Part shown: positions 22,899 to 36,180 of the stretch, piece by piece
Layout: each line of letters starts with the position of its first letter
How positions within the stretch are numbered: the first letter of the stretch is position 1
Assembly: GCA_907165275.2 (NCBI GenBank)
Contig: OU015653.1
Location: 12,244,001 to 12,308,000, forward strand
DNA length: 64,000 nucleotides
Origin: Zygaena filipendulae
Taxonomy: Eukaryota > Arthropoda > Insecta > Lepidoptera > Zygaenidae
Direction: 5' to 3'
Translations under genes and position numbers: made by a program
The notes under the pieces: model-generated
Databases searched by the model: none
Told to the model about the DNA's origin: nothing
Seen by the model: the letters and a program-made list of their open reading frames with translations, nothing else

Positions 22899-25800
22899 AT
22901 GGATATACGCGTGGTTATTTTTACTATCTGTATTTGTGCTACGAGTGCTGAGAAAGGTAACCATTTTTTATTTTTATTTATTACCTATCTTCACGATCAA
23001 ATTATATTTTTTTGTTTCTTTGATAATATCAAGTATAAAATGGGGCCGATCGCGCTATTTTTGAACATATTACTTTGATATTACCAAAACAGAATAGGCT
23101 AGTTTCCTGGGTAAAAAAATCAAAATTCTATTTAGTCCGTCAGTTAGATAATAAAAAAATAAAAGACACGTATTTTTTGCTTTTTTAAAATAATGGAAAT
23201 ATGCATAGATAAAGCGCATTAAAGTTTAGGGTGGGGGACTCGTGATGTCACAGCTCGCTATAACGTGCGAACAAACTGTAGCGAGGCGTGACGTCATGTG
23301 AAATTTCGACTTGATATATCTCCGTTATTTTTTGGTTACATAAAAAAAAAAAAAATACGTGTCCAATATTTTTTAATAATCTACAAAACGGACTAAAAAG
23401 AAAAATTTAGGAAACTAGCCTATTGTGAAATGTCAAATAGGTATTTATTCAAGTTTGGGCAAAGGTTAAACAACATCCTTACTGTTATAAATGCGAAAGT
23501 GAGTTTGTTTGTTTATTGGTTTGTCACAGTTTCACTCCTTAACGGCCAAAGTGACCAAACCGATCACCATGAAATTTTGTATTTTAACAGCGATGATAGC
23601 TCAGTGGTTGGTGCGTTCGGATCAAACGCCGCAAGGCGGAGGTTCAAACCCTAACAATGAGCTTGAGCTGTCGGTGAAGGAAAACATCGCGAGGAAACCA
23701 TAGCATGGTGGTAGGGCGCTCTCTCGTGCCCGGCTGGCTAGCTACCACCTTCAAGTTGCAAATCTGTCGCCAAGCACCTAACGGTGTGTTCCGGAAGCCC
23801 CACTTGAAAGCCAGTTCCCATCCCCATTCCAGGTCGGCAACGCACCCGCATGCCTTCTGGTGTTGCAGATGTCCATGGGCGGCGGTAATCACTTACCATC
23901 AGGTGTACCACTTGCCCGTTTGCCCCCTATGACATAAAAAAAAAATATTCACGTTGCCAAGGGCACAGAGAAGGACATAATACTTTTATCCCGTAATTCC
24001 CGCGGGAACGCCGAAATTAACGCGAGTGAAACTGCGGAGAACAGCACATTATTTTCTAAATAAATGTTATCTTTAAAATAATTAATCAGCGCGACACAAA
24101 ATATGCTAGAAAAATTATTATTTAAAAATTTTAAGTTTGACGTTTCGTTTTGTTTTGGTAATGGTATAAAATAGCACGATCGGCCTACGTTTAGTATTCA
24201 CAGCTGAATATTGTTGATAGCTTATAAATAATAACATTCATTTTATTTACAGATCTATCTCTATCCCAAAGGATTGTCGGTGGTTCCGTGACTACAATCG
24301 AACGATATCCGTATACTGCAGCTTTGCTGTTCAGTCAATACCAGATAACATTCTCTCAATGGTGTGGTGGCACCATCATTAATACTAGATCTATTCTCAC
24401 AGCTGCTAGTTGCTTAGAGTAAGGTTCTTTAGGACATTCTTCGAATCTTGTTTAACAGGCTGTCCCGTAAATTGACATCAAGCCAGAATCGGGTGATAGG
24501 CTAAGTCATAACTTAGTATAAAAACGTGAAAAATTAATCTTTAAAATTTATAAAACTACTAGCTATGCCCTGCGGTTTCACCCGCGGTAATTTTGGACTT
24601 CTCGCGAGAATTCTGGGATAAAAAGTAACCTATGTCCTTCTCTGTACCCCTGGCAACGTGCATGCCAAATTTCATCCAAATCCGTTCAGCCGTTTTTGCG
24701 TGATTGTGTAACAAACATCCAAACATCTAAACATCCACACTTTCACATTTATAATATAAGTAGGATAAAAATTTACACCCTGCGATGGTTCTTTAACTCC
24801 TGTTGCTACAAACCTTAACTTTTTTCAATTTCCTTCTTATTGTGTAATGTGTAATCCTGAATAGCAGTGGCGAAGGGTGAAATATTGAGAGGGGGAAGCC
24901 GGAAATCTACTTTAATTTCATCTTATTAAACTACTAGGTTCCCCGCGGTTTCACCCGCGATAAGTTCGGAGTTCCCGCGGGAATTCCGGTATAAAAAATA
25001 ATTAGTTAATAATAATTAGTAATTCCCTGTACCCCTGACAACGTTCTCAATTATGGTAGAGAGAGTTGTTGCGTCTGAAGGGAAGCCGGTGGGAATCGGC
25101 TTCTATGGTACCTTCGCCACTGCTGAATAGTGTTTTTGAAAACTACTGCATAAGATTTAAGTTTTTTTCAATGAAGTTTTCAAAATTATTGCTTTCGTCA
25201 GTTTTCAATGACTGTCCTTTTTTTTAAATAGGCGTAGCAAAGATTTTTATATTTTTCTATTAACAGCTGTTAGGTTACTTAACCTATCACCTGGTTCTGG
25301 CTTGACGATTTACGGTATCACGATAAGATTTTAAAATCATTTTGACTGATTCCCGTTTTGTGTTGATTTTTGCAGTTCAACTTTAATAAACCAATGGATA
25401 ATACGTCTGGGTTCCTCATTAAGTAGCAGTGGAGGCCACATTTTTACTTTGGCCCGATACACCCTCCATCCTAGCTACAATCGCTTAAACTTTGACACTG
25501 ATGTTGCTGTGATGCAAGTGTCAAGTATTATATCTTTCGGAATCAGCATTAGAGCTGCAAGCATTGCTGGTGCCAACTACTATCTTGGTGATAACGAAGC
25601 GATTTGGGCTGTTGGATGGGGTTCTATCACTGTAAGCCTTTGTTCTATTATTACCCTGTTTGTCATATCTATTATACATATATTGTGTGTATAGCGAAAA
25701 ATGCTCAAAAGAGTCTCGTGGTCGAAGTTGATAAAAACTTTTACCTAAACAATTTCGCTAGCCGGGAATCGAACTATTTGATTTCGTAAGAAAAGATTTC

Positions 25801-26765
25801 CTGTATTATTGCGCCTTCGATAGTGTCACTTATAAAGACTAAATTCTAGACAAAGTAACGGTAATAGGTCTATACTCCATTCCGAACAACTAATAATCTA
25901 AAGTGTAAAAATAAAATAACAATTTTTTTATATTATTTAATTTTGAGTTCCCAGAATGTGAGGTGATGTGATCCTTGTTAGTTATACTATCTAATGGCGG
26001 TAATACTAAAGGATGCGTCTTTTTTTAAATCTAAGTGCTTTTAGACCAGATACAAAGAATCCAAGTAGGAATTCCGCAATTTACGCGAATGCAACCACGA
26101 AAAGCAGCTAGATATTAAAAAAGGAATGTAATGTTAAAATATGGCATTGTAAAGGATATAAAAATAATGAAACGCGTCTAAGACCACAATACAATAATGA
26201 TTTTGATGGAATTGCTGTCGATTTGTATTTGCTTAGTGCCAAAACTACTGTAGGCAATTATTAAAGTGTATCTAAAGTTGCTGTCAGCTTTGTTTATACA
26301 GCGTTCGGTGTAAAAAAAGCAAACACTTTAAGAAATAACCGTGATAGTGCATTTGGTAGAATTCCCAACGACATAGATGTCAAGCAATGGGCAACAGCTA
26401 GGGAAGTATTCTCTCATTTTGTCTGAAAATTAGATACCTTCCGTAAGAATTTTATAATGGTTTTTCAGCAAGGAGGTGTTTCTTCTGATCAACTGCGTCA
26501 TGTCCAAATTTGGACTGTCAACCAAGTACTATGCAGGTCCCGCTATGCCACAATAGGCAACACTGTAACCGACAACATGTTTTGCTCGGGCTGGCTCGAT
26601 GTCGGAGGCCGCGGTCAATGTCAGGGCGATTCCGGTGGTCCCCTAGTACATAATAATGTCACTGTTGGTATCAGCTCTTGGGCTCGCGGCTGCGCTCTTG
26701 CCTCGTACCCTAGTGTTAACACTAAAGTTTCAAGATTCACAAGTTGGATTATATCTACCGCCTGA
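22899..26765 (+). CDS. serine protease homologue, catalytic His lost (258 aa)
   Basis: The exons are 22899-22956, 24253-24418, 25376-25631 and 26469-26765, with GT/AG borders and the same phases as genes 1-3. The signal peptide is [17 protein letters not shown], and activation would follow R26 (SQR then IVGG). At the place of the catalytic His the sequence is LTAASC with Ser72. Asp117 and Ser215 (GDSGGP) remain. In the S1 pocket the specificity Asp is Gly209 ([11 protein letters not shown]), the SWG Gly is Ala232 and the PGV Gly is Ser242. Proteolysis is therefore not expected. The frame is intact over 258 codons with good splice sites, which argues for a retained protein rather than a fresh pseudogene. 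Clip-less S1 homologues without activity are known in insects as cofactors, decoys or binding proteins; which applies here is unknown. Introns 1 and 2 carry a MITE, a SINE, a hAT-like element and retroposon tails. Confidence 0.85.
23132..23396 (+). mobile_element. TTAGTCCGTC MITE, copy 3, in intron 1 of gene 4
   Basis: Both termini are present (TTAGTCCGTCAGTTAGATAA and ACAAAACGGACTAA), total 265 bp. The interior has GTGATGTCAC and GTGACGTCAT and an A-run (23342-23355). Confidence 0.75.
23475..24045 (-). repeat. retroposon tail split by a SINE
   Basis: Minus-oriented family parts lie on both sides of the SINE. 23475-23585 is the 3' part (CATCCTTACTGTTATAAATG, GTGAGTTTGTTTGTT, CACCATGAAATTTTGTAT). 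23950-24045 is the 5' part (CACGTTGCCAAGGGCACAGA, TCCCGCGGGAACGCCGAAAT, GAACAGCAC). They join in the family order once the SINE is removed. Confidence 0.65.
23591..23946 (+). mobile_element. tRNA-derived SINE, about 355 bp
   Basis: The tRNA-like head has an A box TAGCTCAGTGG (23597-23607) and a B box GGTTCAAACCC (23641-23651) at proper spacing. The body includes GCCCGGCTGGCTAGCTACCA and CCCATGGGCGGCGGTAATCA-like wording. It ends CCCCTATGACAT plus a poly(A) run (23936-23945). A 3' part of the same SINE is at 42146-42270 (-). It lies inside intron 1 of gene 4. Confidence 0.8.
24556..24775 (+). repeat. retroposon tail in intron 2 of gene 4
   Basis: It runs ACTAGCTATGCCCTGCGGTT ... TTGCGTGATTGTGTAACAAA, CATCCAAACATCTAAACATC and TTATAATATAAGTAGGAT. 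It is full length, of the subfamily with CATCCAAA repeats also at 60450-60670 and, reversed, 30755-30957. Confidence 0.7.
24857..25130. mobile_element. hAT-like MITE with perfect 8-bp TSD
   Basis: The element 24865-25122 (258 bp) starts CAGTGGCGAAGG and ends CCTTCGCCACTG. It is flanked by CTGAATAG at 24857-24864 and 25123-25130. An 8-bp TSD and CAGTGGCG-type ends are characteristic of hAT elements. A further pair, GGGGAAGCCGG and AGGGAAGCCGGT, sits just inside. A retroposon-tail fragment (about 24933-25045, CCCCGCGGTTTCACCCGCGA) is nested in it. It lies in intron 2 of gene 4. Confidence 0.85.
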
Positions 26766-26934
26766 TTATCTGTATTAGACATTTTTTTTTTAATACTTTT
26801 ATCCGAAAAATATATTAATTTGAAATTTTTGATAATGTATGGTAATTATCGACTTATATTATTTTTTTTATTTTATCAAATGATAAAGCTAAGTCATGGA
26901 TTATACTGTTTGTATTGAGTTTGTTCTATTGATT

Positions 26935-26940
26935 AATAAA
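26935..26940 (+). terminator. polyadenylation signal of gene 4
   Basis: AATAAA lies 170 bp past the stop and only 43 bp before the gene 5 ATG. Confidence 0.6.
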
Positions 26941-26982
26941 TACGTTCATTTGTATTAAGACAGTGGTATTATTTTCTTCAAA

Positions 26983-29182
<2,200 letters not shown>

Positions 29183-29212
29183 TTTTTTGGAATAATTTTT
29201 TTTCAATACTCA

Positions 29213-29218
29213 AATAAA
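29213..29218 (+). terminator. residual polyadenylation signal of gene 5
   Basis: AATAAA lies 31 bp past the final TGA, closer than in the other copies. Confidence 0.5.
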
Positions 29219-30754
29219 GTTATATTAATTGGTTTTGCCGGCTAGGGAAATATATAAAGCTGTTAAACTAGGACCGATAACACCAGAGTTTTGGAATTAT
29301 GTTATTCAAGATCTACTCTAAATGTAAGTTGGAATGTAAACTCGACCTCAATAAACTACATCATTTGGTAGGTATATCCTGTTAACTCAGATTTAGTAAA
29401 GGCAAAATCCTCGTTAATTGCGGAGATCACCCAGGAATTCCGGGAAAAATAGTACCCTATATCCTTTTCCCTGAAAATATGTGTGCAAAATTTTATGATG
29501 ATAGGTAGAGCCGTTAAGCTCTGAAAACGTAACAAACAAACACACTTTCACATTTTTTTCATACGAATATGAATACGAATTTGTACGGAACTTTCAGTCC
29601 GACTCGCACCTGATCGGTTTTTATTAAAATAATATCAACTTCAGAACCTAAAAAAAACAACTGTGAACTTCTCGAATGAGGCAAAAAGATATGATAAAGT
29701 TAATTGTACATATAGCAATCAAACGTCCTTTGACGTGATAAAAGTTCCTGCCCGTACTGTGTCAAGTAAAATATTGAATTTGATATCGGTGCTGTTATCG
29801 ACACCACAATTATGTATCAGATAATGTAATTAACCGAGGGATTAGACACTTAGGTACCCAATATCAGCTATGAAAGTGTAATTCGATATCGAAACCTTAG
29901 TCTCGCGAGCCTCGTGTGAATCAATAGGATTGTCCCATATTAATGACACCTGGGTGAGTATAAACGTTCACACAAACTAATAATAGGTATGTATATATTA
30001 TTTATATCTGTACCTATGCTACCATTCTGGCGTATATTAAATCCTATCATCTATATAACATATCATCTATACTAATAATTATTATAAAGAGGAAAGATTT
30101 GATATTTTATGTTTCTTTGTAATGGAAAAAATCAAAAACGACTTAACCGATTTTAAATTCTTTCACTTAAAGAAGGTGTTACTTGCGTTAATTTCGAAGT
30201 TCCCACGGCAATTTCGGGATAAAAGTACCCTGTGTCACTCAAGATAGCTGTAGCTTTCTCTATGCGAAATAATATTTAAAATCGGCTAAGTACCTAGCTA
30301 TTACAAACAAATAAACGTACCTACCTATAATATAAAAAAAACAATTATTTTCTCTTCCTGATATTAGTAGGTATAAATTAATACGAAGATGCCTAAAGGG
30401 ATATATAAGCAGGGGAAGAATTTGTATTAAAATTCTTACAACAGTTTGGAATTTACAAATAATGAAATACGTTTTTCTGGATTTCTGGCGAGGCGTAGGT
30501 ACCTAAATCATCGGAAGAGCTAAGAGTTCTTTACATGTACAGCTTAGGTATACACGGGAATGGTGGTTTAAAGTTGATGTTGGCATTTACGTGGCTCTAT
30601 AAAGATTAGAAAGTTAGTAGCTACGGGGAATCAACATAATATACACTCGGTTCCAAAAATAACGGGTCGGTCACAAAAGTTAAGATATCTCCAGAACTGT
30701 ACGAGCTAGATCATTGAAATAAAAAACAGAATAAAGACTCTTTAGTTGTAGATA
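29219..30754. other. intergenic, retroposon pieces, no gene seen
   Basis: 29400-29560 is a diverged retroposon tail (+). 29580-29625 is the end of another dispersed repeat (CAGTCCGACTCGCACCTGAT; compare 50840-51310). 30165-30340 is a further diverged tail. A TATA-like AAATATATAAAG (29247-29258) followed by an ATG at 29298 opens no signal peptide, so no gene is called. Confidence 0.4.
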
Positions 30755-30957
30755 GATCCTACTAATATTATAAATGTGAAAGTGTGGATGTTTGGATGTT
30801 TGTTACTCAATCACGCAAAAACGGCTGAAAGGATTTGGATGAAATTTGCCATGCACTTTGTCAGGGGTACAGAGAAGGACATAGGGTATTTTTTATCCCG
30901 GAATACCCGCGGGAATTCCGAAAATAACGCGGGTGAAACTGCGGGGTACAGCTAGTA
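30755..30957 (-). repeat. retroposon tail, full length, minus
   Basis: It starts GATCCTACTAATATTATAAA and ends TGCGGGGTACAGCTAGTA, with GTACAGAGAAGGACATAGGG and CCCGCGGGAATTCCGAAAAT inside. Confidence 0.75.
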
Positions 30958-32112
30958 CCTATATAAATACATAATATTTCTAAATTGGTGGAGTATTTGT
31001 TTTAAATTTACTAGGTATATAGGACAGTTCACTGGCTACTGTAGAGCTTGTCTAAACTAAAATGACGCACCCCACTACTTATTAAGCAGTTTTAGATGTG
31101 CGAGATCATGACGTATTGATAATATCTCTCTAATAGTGTGAGTGCGGCGACAGTGTTGCGCACTTGTGATGAATAGACAGACCAGATTTATATGTGTCGT
31201 TTCGATATTTTAACGGTTGTGCGTGCGTATGCCCGATGGAGAGGCGCGTCATTATAGCAAAGACGATCTCTACCTCGTTTGAAGGGTGATTCTTATCTAT
31301 ACATGGTGATAACACAGGACACGAAGACGAACTTCGTAGGTACAATGTAGCAGCGTTAGTACGGCTGTGGTGGGACATTATTAATTTTATGATATCGTAG
31401 CATTAATTTATCATTCCTAAAAACATGGTTAGCAACAAAATTTACAATTCAATTTAAAAAATCACTAAAAAAGGTTATTTTGAAAGACAATAGTAACGTT
31501 AAAATAACATAAATATTTTATAAAATCTTAATATATATAAATCACGTGTCAAACATGAGGATAAATTACAAAATAAATGTAACAACGTAGAATTTTTTTT
31601 TGTTACATAGCCATGGCTGAATAGTCGCTAAAGAGGCGGAAACATAAATATTCGATCACATTACAAAAAGAACGCAAACTATCTTAATTGAACTTAGTTT
31701 TTTCTACAGTATTACAAATTTAAATAAAGAGTTATAGTGCTTTGATAGAAGTTATTGTGTTGCCAACCTTACATACACAAAACCCGGTGCTAACACGGGC
31801 GACCCGAAAATTATGCGAGCACACGCGCTCGGTCAAGTTCCGTAATGAATGCTCGCGCATGCCGTCTGCCGATATCACTGTTCAAAAATCAACTTTTACA
31901 AAATTGGTATTATCCTTTGTTTATTCTATTAATTTCCAATAACATTTTTAATTTGATTTTTTTTTTGAATAAAAACCAATATTCGTTCGTTGCAACACCC
32001 GCAACGTAAGTAAACTTTTGACCCAAAAAAAAAAGTGATGACCTTTAGTTAGAAAAACTTTATTTTTAGACTTTAGCTCTTCGACTTCGCATTTTGGTAG
32101 GTACATTACTTA
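30958..32112. other. intergenic, no gene seen
   Basis: 31770-31870 is a little richer in GC (GCGAGCACACGCGCTCGGTC) but has no convincing exon. The rest is AT-rich. Confidence 0.35.
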
Positions 32113-32349
32113 CTGCCGCACTCAGAGTCGTCTTTAATGGTTACTTAGTTAAGTATAGATTTTTAAAACAAAGCTGCCGCAATCAGACAAGTTTAATAAA
32201 TTAATGTTAATTGGCATTTAACTAATTAAGTTACATCTCATCAAATGCCAATTAACATTAACTTACTAAACGTCTCTGATTGCGGCAGTTTTGTTTTAAA
32301 TATCTATTCTTAACTAAGTAATCATTAAAGTCGACTCTGAGTGCGGCCG
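32113..32349. mobile_element. Harbinger-like foldback MITE, copy 3 (237 bp)
   Basis: The ends are CTGCCGCACTCAGAGTCG and GTCGACTCTGAGTGCGGCCG, flanked by TTA on both sides (32110-32112 and 32350-32352). The length equals copies 1 and 4. The centre is inverted relative to copy 1, which is meaningless for a palindrome except for its short loop. Confidence 0.85.
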
Positions 32350-32352
32350 TTA

Positions 32353-33305
32353 GACACGTTAAAAATATTCTCTTTTTGTTACTCGCTCTGCATGAGTGTT
32401 GTTTTGACATTGATGTATCTGTCTTGAAGTTCTTGGTAAAAGAATCATCAGAATCAGAAGATATACCTAAGCTAGTCTTAGGAAAGTCTATTGACAAACA
32501 GAATCGTATTACACAAAAATCTAGTAGTAATCTTTACTTAAAATTAAATAATCATTAAAACTACTCTGGTTGCGACCGTTTTTCTTTTGTTTTTATTGCA
32601 ACATTGTCAGTATTCATCATTCAGAAGAAGAAAGAAACACCTGAATTGGCTGTATGGACTAAGTTTCCTGTGCCTTCCCTGAAAGGGATAAACTTCAACA
32701 ACAAAAAACCATGCCAGTATCAGTTACCTAGAGGTCAATTAGTACCAAAAAGTAATTAAGTATGTCTTCTAATAAAATCAGAAAAATTTAAATTTATTCT
32801 TTTTAATTTTTGGAAAAGTGTTAATGACCAGTCAGAAATTAACTGGCAGTTGAGGAACTTATGCATTTGTCGCTATGTGGTAAAATTAACAGCACAATTC
32901 AGGTAGAGGCCATGCCGAATTGATTGGCACATGTTGGCTTTGGGCCAATTTTAGGCAGACTGAATGGGCTTGACACATTTAGGTGTAAAGGGTTGGCTGG
33001 TTTTCTGTTGATCTCTATGGTGACAAATGTGACAGTAGTAGGTAAATGATGCTTTTAGGAAAGCGCCTTTCAACGCAAGCTTTAGGGATACCTGCTATAT
33101 CTACAGGAATCTACCTATATTACAATAAAAGAGTAGAATCTGCGATTCTGTACCTACATTGAATATTTTTAACAAAAATTTACAGGGGGTGATAAAAGAT
33201 GAGTAGGTAGCCAAACAGAAAAACAGATTTTTTTAAATTCTTTTCTGTCTGTCTGTCAGTTTACGATGATCTCCGAATCTACTGATAGATTTAGTACTAT
33301 TTTTT
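32353..33305. other. intergenic, no gene seen
   Basis: 32640-32760 has a short run of non-repetitive, slightly GC-richer DNA (GAATTGGCTGTATGGACTAA then GTTTCCTGTGCCTTCCCTGA). It may be a decayed transposase fragment but is too short to name. Confidence 0.3.
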
Positions 33306-33309
33306 AAAT

Positions 33310-33775
33310 GCGAGAGTGAGTTTGTTTCTTTATTAATTACGCTTTCATGCCTCAACGGCGCAACCGATCATCATGAAGTTTTGCATATAAGTTACCAGGG
33401 GTACAGAAAAAGACATAGGGACATACTTTTTATCCCGGACTTCCCGCGGGAACTCCGAAATTAAGGCGGGTGAGACTGCATGAAATTTTGCATACTACAC
33501 GTTTTCAGAGTTAGAGAAAAGGAGATAGGATAATTTTAATATGGACTAGCTTTACGCCGCGGTTTTACGCGCGTGAATTTATAGATTTACTCATTAAACC
33601 TTCCCTGAACTTCCAAAAATATTTCAAGATCAAAATTAGCCAAATCGGGCCAGTCATTCTCGAGTTTCAGCGAGACAAACGAACAACAATTCATTTTTAT
33701 ATACAAAGATTTCCTGCGGTGTCTCCGAAATTAACGCGGGTGAAACCGCCGGGAACAGCTAGTTGTTAGATATTT
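33310..33775. repeat. cluster of retroposon-tail fragments
   Basis: 33310-33475 (-) contains GCCTCAACGGCGCAACCGAT and GACTTCCCGCGGGAACTCCG. 33540-33690 (+) begins GACTAGCTTTACGCCGCGGT. 33715-33765 (-) ends CCGGGAACAGCTAGTTG. These are overlapping truncated insertions. Confidence 0.6.
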
Positions 33776-34234
33776 TTGTTAAATCATCTCCAGAATATGT
33801 ATAATGTATTTCTATTAGTTACAACTGTGATAGGTATCTACCTATTTCGTATCTTCGAAGAAATTCTTCCTTCTTAATGTCTGATATCACCAGCAAAGTA
33901 TTTATTACGTTTGACAAAAAGTTGGTCAGTGGTTTAAGGTTGCAAGCACAGGTGCTTTATCATTTGGCATATCGCCAGGATCCGCAGACGGTTATTGCAT
34001 TTTAGAACACACTTGGATTCATCTACACTGATATTAAATAATAATAATACTTGATAAGCCACAGATCTACTTGATCCCACATTGAGCATACCTATAGGTA
34101 TGCTTGTATCGTGGAATCGAAGCGAACGTGGTGTATAGGTACTACATATTATTAAACCTACTTATGTTAGAGTAGGTATAGATACATAGAAACACCCAGA
34201 TTGGCAAGTGGAATCGTATGTTCATTACACAAAG

Positions 34235-34318
34235 TCCACCCCTATCGGGAATCGAACCCGGAACCTCTTGATTAGCGGGTAGGCATTATTAGCGCGACCT
34301 ACTGCGCCAATAATCGTC
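34235..34318 (-). mobile_element. tRNA-like SINE head
   Basis: Read on the minus strand it has an A-box-like TGGCGCAGTAGG and a B box GGTTCGATTCC with 55-60 bp between them, preceded by CCGCTAATCAAGAGGTTCCG. A truncated copy without the A box is at 45545-45640 (+). It does not fold into a complete tRNA by eye (no matching acceptor stem), hence a SINE call. Confidence 0.55.
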
Positions 34319-34610
34319 TTAGAAGTTTGTTGTTTTTGTTTGTATATTTATTTGGATGTAATCAGTAATCTTTACAACTACAGAACCGATTTTAAAAGTT
34401 CTTGCAACGTGATTGGAAGTTACACTATACAGAAGAAGTCACGAAATTCTCGAAGGCAAAACCACAGAGAAACTGCAGGTGTATCAAAGATCGTCCTGTC
34501 AACAATGTAAGCAAAAAGTAATATCGGAGACAAAATTTGTCGAATTTATTTATCGTGACGGAAGCGCCGGAACTGGCCAGCTATCGGATTGTCAGTACTC
34601 GTTGTACCTA

Positions 34611-34825
34611 CCTGCCTAGCCCCCTTGCCAAATTGACATTCTGAAATCGCAAATTAACGCATAAAAAACGTAAGGAACGAAACGTTGTCATTGGTCACGT
34701 ACAATTGTCCAATCAAAACAGTTGTTTTGCGTGATCACGTGACCTAACGATTCCGTTCCTTAATTTTTACGTTAACTTTTATAACGTCAACGACTGTAGA
34801 ATGTCAATTTGGCTAGGGGGGCAGG
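34611..34825. mobile_element. short TIR element (215 bp)
   Basis: The left end has CCTGCCTAGCCCCCTTGCCA then AATTGACATTCT. The right end has AGAATGTCAATTTGGCTAGG then GGGGCAGG. The ends are inverted copies with a small gap. Inside, AAAACGTAAGGAACGAAACG pairs loosely with CGTTCCTTAATTTTTACGTT. Confidence 0.75.
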
Positions 34826-35829
34826 ACACCGGACGCGTCCAGCTAAAGTATGGCGTTGTAAACCAGCCAGGTTTATCTTTATTGGTTTTTTTTTTTGACA
34901 TTTTTGTAACTGAGAACTTATTTAGGAGCGCGCATTTTCGTTTTATTTTTCTTTGCATAAAATTTCAATTTTACATTTGCTTGTTTCACCTAAAAAGACA
35001 ATCAATTCAGATTATACCTATACAATGGATAAAGAACAAACCAGCATATCCCCACTAATATGGTTTCTAAATATGAAAATACAAACACACACATACACAA
35101 ACAAAAAGTCGTAGAGTATAATATTATACTTAAATCCTACTTTCTTTCTTTTAGCTTTATTTTATTTTATTTTTTGTTTAAACCATTGGTCTGAGGATGG
35201 GGGCCGGATTCCGTAACACGGGATATCCTTAGCACGGATTCCGCTCTCTCACTTTGGCTTTTCTACATTCAGAATACGTGTACTAAATAAGCATGTCTCT
35301 TAAACTCTGTAGTTTTAGTCATTGTGACTGGAAATTAATGTTTTATACTATTATATGGGAGAAAAGCAGGAAAAAACCAAACGGAAGAAATTGCGGGCAA
35401 AGTATAGTATAACTGTTTATGGCAGTTAAAAGGATCTCGTTCGACTTTTTCGACAAAACCGTTAACGCTTTCTGCGACGACGAATTAATCGGCAATAAAA
35501 GTGAAAATATTGTTATTGGACGATGTTTGCTGCGCTTGGTCGGAACAAAAAAAAAACTTCGATGTGTGTTCGGTTTGGGTGCAATCATGAGCTATAAAAA
35601 TATTCAGTTCTGTTCTTCTTATGTCTACCTATCCTTTATAATATCATAATCAATATGTATAAATAAAAATTTTATGCGGTTTGTTGGTATGCGCTCGAGA
35701 ATAGCTGGAACTATTTGATTTTTTTTTTCATTTATTCGCAACTGTCAGAATAATGTTTTTTAGTGAAGTTGGGAATTAGAAAAAAATTACGTTAAGTTCT
35801 TTTTCCGTCGGACTTTTGATCTGGGCAGA

Positions 35830-36050
35830 ACAACTTATTTGTATTGGTTATTTTCTCTCTCTCTGGTCGCTCCCTCATGACTGAGGATGATGGTCATCGT
35901 CGATTGAGGATGCTGGTGCCACGATGGTTTCACGATCTGCCAGCGGTGCCTGTCCATTGCCTCTCTGACAACCAAGCAGAACTTAGTCGAGGGTGGGCCG
36001 CCTTTCACTTGATCGCTCCATCTGGTAGGGGACCGTCCGCGGAATTGGAT
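35830..36050 (-). pseudogene. LINE reverse-transcriptase C-terminal relic
   Basis: On the minus strand a GC-richer block reads GRSPTRWSDQVK, then VREAMDRHRWQIV. This fits the pattern GRP..RW.D.........W...A.DR..W found after the reverse transcriptase domain of many insect LINE ORFs. About 65 codons are recognisable; the rest of the element is missing. The plus-strand frame over the same DNA is an antisense shadow. Confidence 0.5.
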
Positions 36051-36180
36051 ATTTAGTTAGTTAAATATTGATTATTGAGCATTAATTCAGATATGTAAAT
36101 AGGTATAGCTAAATACAAAACACATCAACACAAGTGATAGCTAAACAAAAACTCTTCATTACTACTAGTATATATTATTA

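Noticed and set aside
26163..26426. Protein-like frame in intron 3 of gene 4 with a single in-frame TAA
   Set aside because: Short, no recognised domain, and the chance of one such frame in this much AT-rich DNA is not small.
29247..29330. TATA-like box plus ATG that could start a sixth array member
   Set aside because: The peptide after the ATG is not a signal peptide and no IVGG exon follows.
34240..34315. A true tRNA gene on the minus strand
   Set aside because: Only internal promoter boxes are recognisable; no matching acceptor stem is seen and a truncated relative occurs at 45545, so it is a SINE.
35844..36056. Plus-strand frame of 70 codons
   Set aside because: It is antisense to the LINE C-terminal relic on the minus strand.
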